From: Loktanella fryxellensis
Lineage (GTDB): Bacteria > Pseudomonadota > Alphaproteobacteria > Rhodobacterales > Rhodobacteraceae
Assembly: GCF_900110065.1 (NCBI RefSeq)
Contig: NZ_FOCI01000018.1
Location: forward strand, 1-64,000
Length of the DNA stretch: 64,000 nucleotides
Direction of reading: 5' to 3'
Under the pieces are notes generated by a model that saw nothing but the letters and a program-made list of their open reading frames with translations, did not search any database and was not told the origin of the DNA. Below are positions 46,582-54,799 of this stretch, in pieces. The first letter of the stretch is position 1. Each line of letters opens with the position of its first letter. The translations under genes and the position numbers were made by a program.

Positions 46582-46624
46582 CCCCCCGGCCTGCGGGTCA
46601 ATCCTGCCAGCCGGGGGGCCTTTT
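46582..46624 (+). terminator. Hairpin 2, probable partial terminator
   Basis: CCCCCCGGC (46582-46590) pairs perfectly with GCCGGGGGG (46610-46618), followed by CCTTTT. A nine-base G+C stem before four Ts is the best intrinsic-terminator candidate in the window. It would reduce expression of the ATPase relative to the binding protein. Confidence 0.6.
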
Positions 46625-46653
46625 CATCCAGATCAGAAGAAAGGTCCGCCGCC

Positions 46654-47841
46654 TTGGGCCAGTTGTCGCTTCAGACCGTCACCAAATCCTTCGGCACCAT
46701 CGACGTGGTCAAGGGCGTCAGCCTCGACGTGGTCGAGGGCGAGTTCATGGTCTTCGTCGGCCCCTCGGGCTGCGGGAAATCCACGCTCCTGCGCATGATC
46801 GCGGGGCTGGAACACACCACCGCGGGCGACATCGTGATCGACGGGGTGCGGGTGAACGACATGGCCCCGGTGGACCGGGGCATCGCCATGGTGTTCCAGT
46901 CCTATGCCCTCTATCCCCACATGACCGTGTTCGAGAACATCGCCTTTCCCCTGCGGGTCGAGGGGCTGGCCGAGGCGCAGGTGCGCGACAAGGTCGGTGC
47001 CGCCGCCCGCATCCTGCACCTCGAGGACCGCCTGCAGCAGAAGCCCGGCAACCTGTCCGGCGGCCAGCGCCAGCGCGTGGCCATCGGGCGCGCCATCGTG
47101 CGCGCGCCGGAAATATTCCTCTTCGACGAGCCGCTGTCGAACCTCGACGCCGCCCTGCGCGCCGACATGCGCATCGAGCTGACGCGTCTGCACAAGCAGC
47201 TGGGTGCGACGATGATCTACGTCACCCACGACCAGATCGAGGCGATGACCATGGCCGACCGCATCGTGGTGCTGCACGATGGCTACATCGCGCAGGTGGG
47301 TGCTCCGCTGGAACTCTATCACACTCCCCAGACCCTGTTCGTCGCGGGGTTCATCGGCAATCCGCGCATGAACGTGCTGCCGGTCACCTGCGTGGGCGTG
47401 GACGCAACGGGCGTGACCGTCGATCTGGAGGGGCAGCACCTGCATGTCCCCGTGACCGTGCCCGCCGCCGCCCGCGCGGGTCTGCCCGGCCAGCGCCTGA
47501 GCTTGGGCATCCGGCCGGAACACATCGCACTGGCGCAGGGTGCAGCGGCGGATGGCACGGCGCATCTGCGCGTGACGCCTTCGGTGATCGAGCATCTGGG
47601 CCAGCAGACCATCGGTTACGCCACCGACGACACCGCGGTGGCGGGCGACGGCGGCGAGGCGGTCAGCTTCTGCTTCGTGCTGCCCGGCACGCAGAGCATC
47701 CGCCCCGATCTGCCCGTCGCGCTGGCCTTCGCCACGGACGACTGCCACCTGTTCGACGCGCAGGGCCGCGCCTTTGCCCGCCGCATCGACATGGCCGGGC
47801 TGACGCTGCCGCCGATGGCCGACCCTGCGACAGGCGGCTGA
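46654..47841 (+). CDS. Sugar ABC transporter ATPase (UgpC/MsmX type)
   Basis: A 395-residue ATPase. Walker A GPSGCGKST, signature LSGGQRQR, Walker B IFLFDEPLSNLD and VTHDQIEAMTMADR are intact, followed by the C-terminal MOBP/TOBE regulatory domain of carbohydrate importers. The start is TTG at 46654, with AAAGG nine bases upstream; no ATG or GTG is available before the conserved LQTVTKSFG. It energises the two permeases upstream. It converges on ugd with a 39-base gap. Confidence 0.9.
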   Translation: MGQLSLQTVTKSFGTIDVVKGVSLDVVEGEFMVFVGPSGCGKSTLLRMIAGLEHTTAGDIVIDGVRVNDMAPVDRGIAMVFQSYALYPHMTVFENIAFPLRVEGLAEAQVRDKVGAAARILHLEDRLQQKPGNLSGGQRQRVAIGRAIVRAPEIFLFDEPLSNLDAALRADMRIELTRLHKQLGATMIYVTHDQIEAMTMADRIVVLHDGYIAQVGAPLELYHTPQTLFVAGFIGNPRMNVLPVTCVGVDATGVTVDLEGQHLHVPVTVPAAARAGLPGQRLSLGIRPEHIALAQGAAADGTAHLRVTPSVIEHLGQQTIGYATDDTAVAGDGGEAVSFCFVLPGTQSIRPDLPVALAFATDDCHLFDAQGRAFARRIDMAGLTLPPMADPATGG

Positions 47842-47880
47842 AGACCCGCCCGATGGGTTGGCGGTGCGCGCCCTGCGGCG

Positions 47881-49047
47881 TCAGTCGCCGCCGAACAGAT
47901 CGCGGGTGAACACCCGATCGGCCACGTCGGCCAGATCGGCGGTCAGGCGGTTGGCCACGATCACGTCGCACTGGGCCTTGAACGCGCCCAGGTCGCGCAC
48001 CACGCTCGATCCAAAGAAGCTGTCGTCGGCCAGTTCCGGTTCAAAGACCACGACGGTGATGCCCTTGGCCTTGATCCGCTTCATGATCCCCTGCACCGAG
48101 GACTGGCGGAAGTTGTCGGACCCCGCCTTCATCACCAGGCGGTGGATGCCGACGACGCGCGGGTTCAGCGCGACGATGCGGTCCGCCAGGAAATCCTTGC
48201 GGGTGCGGTTCGCGTCCACGATCGCCTGCATCATGTTCTGCGGCACGGCGGCGTAGTTCGCCAAGAGCTGCTTGGTGTCCTTGGGCAAACAATAGCCGCC
48301 ATAGCCGAAGGACGGGTTGTTGTAATGCGCCCCGATCCGCGGATCGAGGCCGACGCCGTCGATGATCTGCCGCGTGTCCATGCCGCCGGCCATGGCATAG
48401 CTGTCGAGTTCGTTGAAATAGGCGACCCGCATGGCGAGGTAGGTGTTGGAAAAGAGCTTGATCGCCTCGGCCTCGTCCGGGCCGGTAAAGAGGATCGGGG
48501 CGTCCTTGCGGACAGCGCCCTGCACCAGCAGGTCGGCAAAGCGGCGGGCGGCGGGCGTGGTGCAGCCGACGATGATCCGGCTGGGATGCAGGTTGTCGTG
48601 CAGCGCGTGGCCCTCGCGCAGGAATTCTGGCGAGAAGAGGATGCGGTCGGTCTGCAGTGCGGCGCGCATCCGCTGGACGTAGCCCACGGGGATCGTGGAT
48701 TTCACCACTACTGTGACGGTCGGGTTCGCCGCCAGCACCTGACGGATAACCGTATCGACGGAGCCAGTATCGAAGAAGTTCTCCTTCGGGTCGTAATCGG
48801 TGGGGGTGGCCACGATGGCGTAATCCGCACCCGCCACGGCGGCGGCCAGATCGGTGGTGGCGCTCAGGTCGAGGGGCCGCGTCGCGAGATACTCGGACAG
48901 CTCAGCATCCTCGATCGGACTGACCTTCGCGTTCACCGCATCGACGCGGGCAGGGTCCAGATCGACGGCCACGACCGCGTTGTGCTGCGCCAGAAGCACG
49001 GCGTTCGACATGCCGACATAGCCGAGGCCTACGACCGCGATCTTCAT
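47881..49047 (-). CDS. ugd: UDP-glucose 6-dehydrogenase
   Basis: A 388-residue enzyme, the same length as E. coli Ugd. [20 protein letters not shown] is the NAD fold, [23 protein letters not shown] and [18 protein letters not shown] the substrate and active site with catalytic Cys253. It oxidises UDP-glucose to UDP-glucuronate, indicating uronic acid in the polysaccharide. A UDP-N-acetyl sugar substrate is less likely because EFLREG is typical of Ugd. Its ATG overlaps the stop of the 40-residue ORF upstream (ATGA). Confidence 0.95.
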   Translation of the reverse strand: MKIAVVGLGYVGMSNAVLLAQHNAVVAVDLDPARVDAVNAKVSPIEDAELSEYLATRPLDLSATTDLAAAVAGADYAIVATPTDYDPKENFFDTGSVDTVIRQVLAANPTVTVVVKSTIPVGYVQRMRAALQTDRILFSPEFLREGHALHDNLHPSRIIVGCTTPAARRFADLLVQGAVRKDAPILFTGPDEAEAIKLFSNTYLAMRVAYFNELDSYAMAGGMDTRQIIDGVGLDPRIGAHYNNPSFGYGGYCLPKDTKQLLANYAAVPQNMMQAIVDANRTRKDFLADRIVALNPRVVGIHRLVMKAGSDNFRQSSVQGIMKRIKAKGITVVVFEPELADDSFFGSSVVRDLGAFKAQCDVIVANRLTADLADVADRVFTRDLFGGD

Positions 49048-49166
49048 GCGGACACCGCCTGCGTCGGCGCGTTGCGCATCGCGCGGCCCGTCGGTCCGCC
49101 GACGGATGCCCGGTCACCCGCCCCTGCGACCGCAACGGCGTTCATGCTGCGCTGGTATCGTGCCAT
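49044..49166 (-). CDS. 40-residue ORF coupled to ugd
   Basis: A 40-residue [23 protein letters not shown] and onward, with a strong AGGAGA seven bases before the ATG. Its TGA overlaps the ugd ATG as ATGA. ugd itself has no independent ribosome-binding site in that position, so translation of this ORF probably delivers ribosomes to ugd. The peptide is hydrophilic with an Ala/Val-rich centre and no recognised family. It could be a leader peptide or a real small protein; conservation in relatives would decide. Confidence 0.55.
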   Translation of the reverse strand: MARYQRSMNAVAVAGAGDRASVGGPTGRAMRNAPTQAVSA

Positions 49167-49521
49167 GACGTGTCTCCTGTCGTCCGCCTGCGTCGGGCCT
49201 TCTGTGCCTCGACTGGACCGGATTTGCAAAGCCCGTGATCGGCGGCGTCCCGCCGTCTTCGGGCCCGGGCGGGCATCCGCCGGCCCACCTGCGCAAGGCC
49301 GCACCGCCCCATGCGGTCAGGGTCCGCTGATCCCGGGTCGAACGGCGTCGGATAGCCCTGTCGCAGCCGACGCGCCGTGATCGCGCAGGCGCCGTCGGGG
49401 CGCGGGGACCGCCTGCCGGTGGACACAAGCCGGTGGACAGATGCTGCCGGGGCTCGTCGGCATGGCCGAACGGTCGCCGTGACGCGGCTGTTATGCGCCC
49501 CGGCGCCTCAGCGCCTCAGCG
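49167..49521. other. Gap between the ugd unit and htpX
   Basis: No supported gene in these 355 bases. They must contain the leftward promoter of the ugd unit, but I see no convincing -35/-10 pair. An eight-base tandem repeat GCGCCTCA occurs twice (49503-49510, 49511-49518) just after the htpX stop. The rest is GC-rich without clear structure. Confidence 0.5.
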
Positions 49522-50484
49522 CTAGGGGCCGCGGCCGTCCTTGCGGCGGACGGTGGGCACGCGGCTGGAGCCTGTGGGCGTCGGGCCTGGGGGCGTGCCC
49601 ATGCCCATGCCCATGCCCCTGCCGGGTATGGTGACGGGAGCCGCCGGATGCTGACGGCCCGCCATGGCGCGCAGGGCCGCCACGCGGTTGGCGGTGCTGG
49701 GGTGGGTCGAGAACAGCTTGTCGTGGGCATGCGCATGCAATGGGTTGATGATGAACATGTGCGCCGTGGCGGGATGACGCTCGGCCGCGTGGTTGTCGAT
49801 CCGCGCGGCCCCCGCCTGGATCCGCTCGAGCGCACCTGCCAGCCACATCGGGTTGCCGCAGATCTCGGCGCCCACGCGGTCGGCCTCGTATTCCCGCGAC
49901 CGGCTGATCGCCATCTGCACCAGGGCTGCGGCCAGGGGCGCCAGGATCATCATCGCCAGCGTGCCGACCAGTCCCAGCCGTTCGCGCGATCCGCCGAAGA
50001 ACATCGCGAAGTTCGCCAGCATGGAGATCGCACCGGCGAACGTCGCGGTGACGGTCATGATCGCCGTGTCGTGGTTGCGGATATGCGCCAGCTCGTGCGC
50101 CACCACGGCGGCGACCTGATCGCGGTCCAGCGTGCGCAGCAGGCCCGCCGTGACCGCCACGGCGGCGTTGTCGGGATTGCGCCCGGTGGCAAAGGCATTG
50201 GGCTGCGCTGTGTCGATCAGATAGACGGCGGGCACCGGCATGTCGGCCCTGCGGGCCAGATCAGCCACCATCGCGTGCAAACCGGCCCGGTCGCCGGGGC
50301 TGACCGGCTGGGCGCCATGCATCCGCAGCACCATCTTGTCGGAATTCCACCAGGTGAAGGCGTTCATCGCCACGGCCACGGCAAAGGCCACCGCGATGCC
50401 GCCCGTGCCGGCGATCAGATACCCCACGCCCAGAAACAGCGCCGTCATCGCCGCCATTAGCATGGCCGTCTTCGCGTATCCCAT
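49522..50484 (-). CDS. htpX: HtpX-family membrane zinc metalloprotease
   Basis: A 320-residue M48B protease. Two N-terminal helices ([37 protein letters not shown]) precede the zinc site HELAH (His130, Glu131, His134), two further helices (~145-165, 170-190), and [13 protein letters not shown] with the third zinc ligand. It degrades damaged inner-membrane proteins. The C-terminal ~45 residues are Gly/Pro/Met-rich ([14 protein letters not shown]) and probably disordered, an extension relative to short HtpX proteins. Confidence 0.9.
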   Translation of the reverse strand: MGYAKTAMLMAAMTALFLGVGYLIAGTGGIAVAFAVAVAMNAFTWWNSDKMVLRMHGAQPVSPGDRAGLHAMVADLARRADMPVPAVYLIDTAQPNAFATGRNPDNAAVAVTAGLLRTLDRDQVAAVVAHELAHIRNHDTAIMTVTATFAGAISMLANFAMFFGGSRERLGLVGTLAMMILAPLAAALVQMAISRSREYEADRVGAEICGNPMWLAGALERIQAGAARIDNHAAERHPATAHMFIINPLHAHAHDKLFSTHPSTANRVAALRAMAGRQHPAAPVTIPGRGMGMGMGTPPGPTPTGSSRVPTVRRKDGRGP

Positions 50485-50550
50485 CTCGTCCCTCCGCGCA
50501 TCTGCCCCCCGTCATATGGTGGCATGTCGTCCCATTTCAAAGACCGGCGG

Positions 50551-51303
50551 TCACACCACCCGGCGCAGGAAATCGCGCGTGCGCGGGTCCTGAGGGTTGC
50601 CCAACAGGTCGGCTGGCGGGCCCTGTTCGACGATGCGGCCACCGTCCATGAACACGATGCGGTCGGCGATCTCGCGGGCGAACTGCATCTCGTGCGTCAC
50701 GATCAGCATGGTCTGGCCGCGTCCCGCCACGCGGCGCATCAGGTCCAAGACCTCGCCCACCCATTCGGGGTCCAGCGCCGATGTGGGTTCGTCGAACAGC
50801 ATCAGGTCCGCGTCCAGCGCCATGGCGCGCCCGATGCCGACCCGCTGCTGCTGGCCCCCCGACAGGGCACTGGGATAGGCGTCGCCTCGGTCCGCCAGGC
50901 CGATCTCGCTCAGGATCGCATCGGCGCGGGCGCGGGCCTGCGCCTTTGGCTGGCCCTTCACGGTGATCAGCCCTTCGGTGATGTTGTCGCGCGCGGTGCG
51001 GTTGGCAAACAGCGCGTAGTTCTGGAACACGAAGGACGTGCGCCGCCGCAGGGCGAGGATCTGGGCGGTGGTCGCTGTCCCCACATCGACGTTCAGATCG
51101 CCCACGCGCACGGTGCCCGCATCGGGGCGGTCGAGGAAGTTCAGGCAGCGCAGCAGCGTCGATTTGCCGGTGCCCGACGGGCCGATCACCACGACCCGCT
51201 CGCCGGGCGCGATGGTCAGGTCGATGTCGCGCAGCACCGGCGTGCCACCGAACCCCTTGGACAGGCCGGTGACGGAAATGCCCGCCTTGGTCGCACCGCT
51301 CAT
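50551..51303 (-). CDS. Amino-acid ABC transporter ATPase
   Basis: A 250-residue ATPase of the polar amino-acid class: Walker A GPSGTGKST, Q-loop SFVFQNYALF, signature LSGGQQQR, Walker B LMLFDEPTSALDPE and VTHEMQFAREIADR. Its ATG overlaps the permease stop by four bases. It is the last gene of a leftward binding protein-permease-ATPase operon and probably serves cystine or a related amino acid. Confidence 0.9.
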   Translation of the reverse strand: MSGATKAGISVTGLSKGFGGTPVLRDIDLTIAPGERVVVIGPSGTGKSTLLRCLNFLDRPDAGTVRVGDLNVDVGTATTAQILALRRRTSFVFQNYALFANRTARDNITEGLITVKGQPKAQARARADAILSEIGLADRGDAYPSALSGGQQQRVGIGRAMALDADLMLFDEPTSALDPEWVGEVLDLMRRVAGRGQTMLIVTHEMQFAREIADRIVFMDGGRIVEQGPPADLLGNPQDPRTRDFLRRVV

Positions 51304-51974
51304 CGCACCACCGCCTTGTTCAGCCAGACCTCGAGGTGGCGCTGACCGAAGGCCAGCACCTCGACCATCACCCAGTAGATCGCGGCGACCACGAGGAACG
51401 CCTCGAAATAGAGGAAGCTGCCGGCCGCTTCCTTTTGCGCCGATCCCATCAGTTCCGTGACGCCGAGGGTGAAGGCCAGCGAGGTGCCCTTGATCATGTC
51501 GATGAAGTAGTTGACCAGCGTGGGTGCGGCGACGCGCGCCGCCTGCGGCAGCACGATGCGGGTCATGACCTGGGTGCGCGTCATGCCGATGGATTGCGCC
51601 GCTTCCCACTGGCTGCGGTCCACGCCGAGGATCGCGGCGCGGATGCTTTCGGCCATGTAGGCGGCGAAATGCAGGGTCAGGCCCATGATCGTGGCTGTGA
51701 CGCCGTCGATGCCGCCCATGAACGTCAGCACCTGCGGCAGGCCGTAGTAGAAGAGGAACAGCTGCACCAGCAGCGGCGTGCCCCGAAAGAAGCTGATGAA
51801 GAGCCGCACGACCCAGTCGAGCACGGGGACGCGCACCACCCGTTCCACCGCCAGGAACATCGCCAGCACCAGTGCGCAGACCATGGCCACGGCGGCCATG
51901 AACAGGGTCAGCGGCACATAGGCCAGCAGGACCGGCAGCAGCGCCCACATGTAACCCAGGTCGAGCGGCTGCAT
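51300..51974 (-). CDS. Amino-acid ABC transporter permease
   Basis: A 224-residue HisM-type permease. MQPLDLGYMWALLPVLLAYVPLTLFMA is the first helix; FISFFRGTPLLVQLFLFYYGLPQV is the family motif and EAAQSIGMTRTQVMTRIVLPQAAR the ATPase-contact loop. Single-permease systems like this form homodimers. It lies six bases after the binding-protein gene and is coupled to the ATPase gene by ATGA. Confidence 0.9.
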   Translation of the reverse strand: MQPLDLGYMWALLPVLLAYVPLTLFMAAVAMVCALVLAMFLAVERVVRVPVLDWVVRLFISFFRGTPLLVQLFLFYYGLPQVLTFMGGIDGVTATIMGLTLHFAAYMAESIRAAILGVDRSQWEAAQSIGMTRTQVMTRIVLPQAARVAAPTLVNYFIDMIKGTSLAFTLGVTELMGSAQKEAAGSFLYFEAFLVVAAIYWVMVEVLAFGQRHLEVWLNKAVVR

Positions 51975-51980
51975 CGCGCG

Positions 51981-52736
51981 TCAGTCCGCGACGACGGTGA
52001 TGTCGGTGTCGAACCACTTGTCCGAGATCTCGGCCAGCGTGCCATCGTTGCGCAATTCCGTCAGCGCCGCATCGACCTTGTCGCGCAGGGCAAGGCCGGC
52101 CTCGTCGTTGCGGAACGGCAGGGCGTTGCGGATCTCGCTGAAGGGTGCCCCCGCCAGCGCCAGCGGCAGCGGGCTCTCGGCGATCAGCTGCACCGAGGAC
52201 ACCCGGTCCATGACGAAGGCATCGACGCGGCCAAGGGCGGTGTCCTGCGCGATGTTGCTCTCATACGTCCGCACGTCGATTTCGGCGGCGTTGGGCAGGT
52301 CGGCCAGCAGTTCCTCGAAGTTCGATCCGAGGTTCACGGCGACGGTCTTGCCGGACAGATCCGCGGGGCCGGTGATCGTGGACTCGTTGCCGGCCTTCAC
52401 CACAACCTGCGCGCCGTCGAAGACGTAGGGCTGCGAGAAGGCGAACTGCGCTTCGCGTTCGGGCGTGATGGTGATCTGGTTGGCGATGGTGTCGATGCGG
52501 TTCGCCCCCAGCGCACCGATCAGGCCGGAAAACGACATGGTGACGAATTCCACCTCGTCGCCGGTCCGCTCCGCGACCGCGTTCATCACATCGACCTCGA
52601 ACCCCTGCAGCTCGTCCAGCTGCACGAAGGTGAAGGGGAAATAGCCCCCCGACATGCCGACCCGCAGCGTCTCGGCCTGGGCCGCCGCCGTGGCTACGAT
52701 CAGGGACAGGGCGGTGGCAAGCGTGGTGCGGGTCAT
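51981..52736 (-). CDS. Cystine-type ABC transporter substrate-binding protein
   Basis: A 251-residue family 3 binding protein with signal peptide MTRTTLATALSLIVATAAAQA. GYFPFTFVQLDELQGFEVDVMNAVAERTG, IDTIANQITITPEREAQFAFSQPYVFDGAQVV and VNLGSNFEELL are typical; the NQITITPER phrase resembles cystine-binding FliY/TcyA proteins, which suggests cystine as the ligand (inference). It starts at 52736; the frame is open a further 26 codons without a signal peptide. It is first in the operon. Confidence 0.85.
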   Translation of the reverse strand: MTRTTLATALSLIVATAAAQAETLRVGMSGGYFPFTFVQLDELQGFEVDVMNAVAERTGDEVEFVTMSFSGLIGALGANRIDTIANQITITPEREAQFAFSQPYVFDGAQVVVKAGNESTITGPADLSGKTVAVNLGSNFEELLADLPNAAEIDVRTYESNIAQDTALGRVDAFVMDRVSSVQLIAESPLPLALAGAPFSEIRNALPFRNDEAGLALRDKVDAALTELRNDGTLAEISDKWFDTDITVVAD

Positions 52737-53087
52737 GGGATGGTCCGATCTGGGCAGGTTGGGTGGAAAAGGCCGTTCGTTCCCATCAGGTAACGCGGTC
52801 GTGCGGGGCTGCAATGGGGTGCGGGACAGTCAGGAACCGATGTGCGGGGCAGGGGTCGCCTGCCGGACAGGCGTTCCGGGACGGACGCCATCGCCGGAAC
52901 GGCGTCCGCCACGTGTCGGGGGACTGATCCGCCATCCGGGCCGGGACGCTTGCCAAAGACGCGTCCGCCGTCCGCCGCGGCACGGCTTCGCATTTCGACC
53001 ACAGTTCGGCCATCTCTTCGACCTCTCGATCATTAAGATCGCTTGAATGGATCTGGCATGGCACGTGGGCGGCACGTCGGTGTCCTG
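52737..53087. promoter_or_regulatory. Divergent promoter region, amino-acid transporter and response regulator
   Basis: A 351-base gap with no supported gene. It separates the leftward transporter from the rightward membrane response regulator, so it should contain both promoters. The centre holds an eight-base inverted repeat (52882-52908); the right end turns A+T-richer (53020-53045). I see no clear consensus promoter. Confidence 0.4.
52882..52908. promoter_or_regulatory. Inverted repeat in the divergent promoter
   Basis: CGGACGCC (52882-52889) and GGCGTCCG (52901-52908) are a perfect eight-base dyad with an eleven-base spacer. Position between two divergent genes and 19-base centre-to-centre spacing suit a dimeric regulator. 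Confidence 0.4.
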
Positions 53088-54344
53088 ATGGATCCCCTGC
53101 CGGAGTCGCTGCGCGAAAGGTCTATCAACGATGGATACGGATCGATGATCGTCGGATATCTTTTCCTCAGCGTCGCCGCCGGCTTCGTGGCGGGGGCCGC
53201 AGCCTTTGCGATGGGGGCCTCGTGGTGGTCGATCCTGGGGGTCTACACGCTCGTCGGCGTCACCGGCATGTTCGCGCTGTCGCTGCTTCACCTGTCGTGG
53301 CAGAGGATCGCCCGTCGCGCACCCCTGCAGGCGGGGGCAGGTGCCTTGCGCCGCCCGCCGCCCGTCGTGCGGCAGGCCGACGGCACGACCCGGCCCGTGA
53401 TGACCGTCATGGCCGTCGACGACGAACGCTTCATCCTCGACCTCGTGCGGATCGTCGGTGCGGATGCCGGGCATCTGCGGATCGTCACCGCCACGTCCGG
53501 CGCTGCGGCACTGCGGATCCTGTCCGACCCGTCCCGGACCATCGATTACTTTCTGCTCGACGTCAGCATGCCGGACATGGACGGCATCGCGCTGTGTCGT
53601 GCGATCCGGCAGATCCCGTCCTGCCGTGACGTCCCCATCGTGATGCTGACCGCGCGACGGGACATGCAGCACATCTCTGCGGCGTTCCAGGCCGGTGCCA
53701 GCGACTATGCGACCAAGCCCTTCGACGTGGACGACCTGCGCCAGCGGTTGCAGATGGCCTATGACGTGTTCAGGACCGGTGTCGATCTGCAGGCGGCACA
53801 GGCGCAGGGTGCGGCCGTTGCACAGGACTATCGCAGCGGCCATGTGCCGGCCCTGATCGACCGGCTGTCCCTGTCGCACTACATCATGCGGCTGGCACCC
53901 GAGGATATGGCCGATGTCCGCGTCTTCGCCATCCGGATCGACGGGATCGCGACGCTGCAGGCCCGTCATGCCCCCACGCGGATCGCAGCCCTGCTGGAAG
54001 ATATCGCAGGCGCGGTGTCCCGCAATCTGGCCACGCTGTCCCCATCCGGGCGGACGGTAATGGCCTATACCGGCGACAGCGACCTGATCGTGGTGACCGA
54101 CGCGCCGGTGGGGTCCGGACGGATCGAGGGGATCGCGGACGCCGTCCGGTTCGCAGCGCCGATGGATCCGTCCGGTGATGCGATCGGCCTCCGGGTCTTC
54201 ATTGGATCTGCCGTCGCCCTGCGTGGAGAAAGGTCTGAGCGCGCCCGCATGGCAATCGCACGGGCTATCACCCTGGTCGATGCAGCAGCGCTGCAAAATG
54301 ACGAAAATACGACTACCCATCTGCCCCGGGTATCGGGAACGTAA
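53088..54344 (+). CDS. Membrane-anchored response regulator with degenerate GGDEF-like domain
   Basis: A 418-residue protein of unusual order. Two N-terminal membrane helices (~20-43, ~47-70) are followed by a basic linker and a full receiver domain (~105-225): acidic pair Asp111-Asp112, phosphate-accepting Asp158 in LLDVSMPDMDG, Thr188 in MLTAR and Lys210 in TKPFD. The C-terminal ~180 residues have the spacing of a GGDEF domain, but the signature reads TGDSD, so no cyclase activity is expected. No histidine kinase is nearby. Starts at 53058 (ATG) or 53088 are both possible; neither has a strong Shine-Dalgarno. Confidence 0.75.
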   Translation: MDPLPESLRERSINDGYGSMIVGYLFLSVAAGFVAGAAAFAMGASWWSILGVYTLVGVTGMFALSLLHLSWQRIARRAPLQAGAGALRRPPPVVRQADGTTRPVMTVMAVDDERFILDLVRIVGADAGHLRIVTATSGAAALRILSDPSRTIDYFLLDVSMPDMDGIALCRAIRQIPSCRDVPIVMLTARRDMQHISAAFQAGASDYATKPFDVDDLRQRLQMAYDVFRTGVDLQAAQAQGAAVAQDYRSGHVPALIDRLSLSHYIMRLAPEDMADVRVFAIRIDGIATLQARHAPTRIAALLEDIAGAVSRNLATLSPSGRTVMAYTGDSDLIVVTDAPVGSGRIEGIADAVRFAAPMDPSGDAIGLRVFIGSAVALRGERSERARMAIARAITLVDAAALQNDENTTTHLPRVSGT

Positions 54345-54799
54345 CGTAGCGGGCCACCCGAAGCGCCGCGCCCGGTGTGTCCGCAACTCACCGGATCCTG
54401 CGATCCTATGATGGCGGGTGCCGACGAGGATACCGCCGGGCGCGCCAGACCCGGTAATTTCGTCCATCCCGATCGACGGTATCCACCTGCCTTTTGGCTA
54501 GGTTCCCCAAGAGCCTTAATTGGCGCACCTATGACCGAAAGGAAAACCTGATCCAGTCCTGCCGGGGCGCCAGTGTGTCGTCCTGTGGGTTTGCCGGATG
54601 CATGGCTATATGCTCAAGTCTGAGAAAATCAGGTGTTCCTGTAACATGTGATGTGTGAAAGGGTGGAAAATATGTAATCATGCACTTCAAGATCTGCGTT
54701 GGCGCACACCTTATTATCGCGGTCCACGAGGCAGTATTACCTACGTCCAAGCGTATAGCGTCGCTTTTATTGGTCGACCCAAACCGCGGATAATGAAAC
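54345..54799. other. 455-base gap before the HAD-family gene
   Basis: No supported gene. Bases ~54480-54799 are clearly less G+C-rich than the flanks and probably hold the promoter of the HAD-family gene. A leftward 124-codon frame lies here but overlaps that gene and has no family. I see no hairpin with a T run for termination of the upstream gene. Confidence 0.5.
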
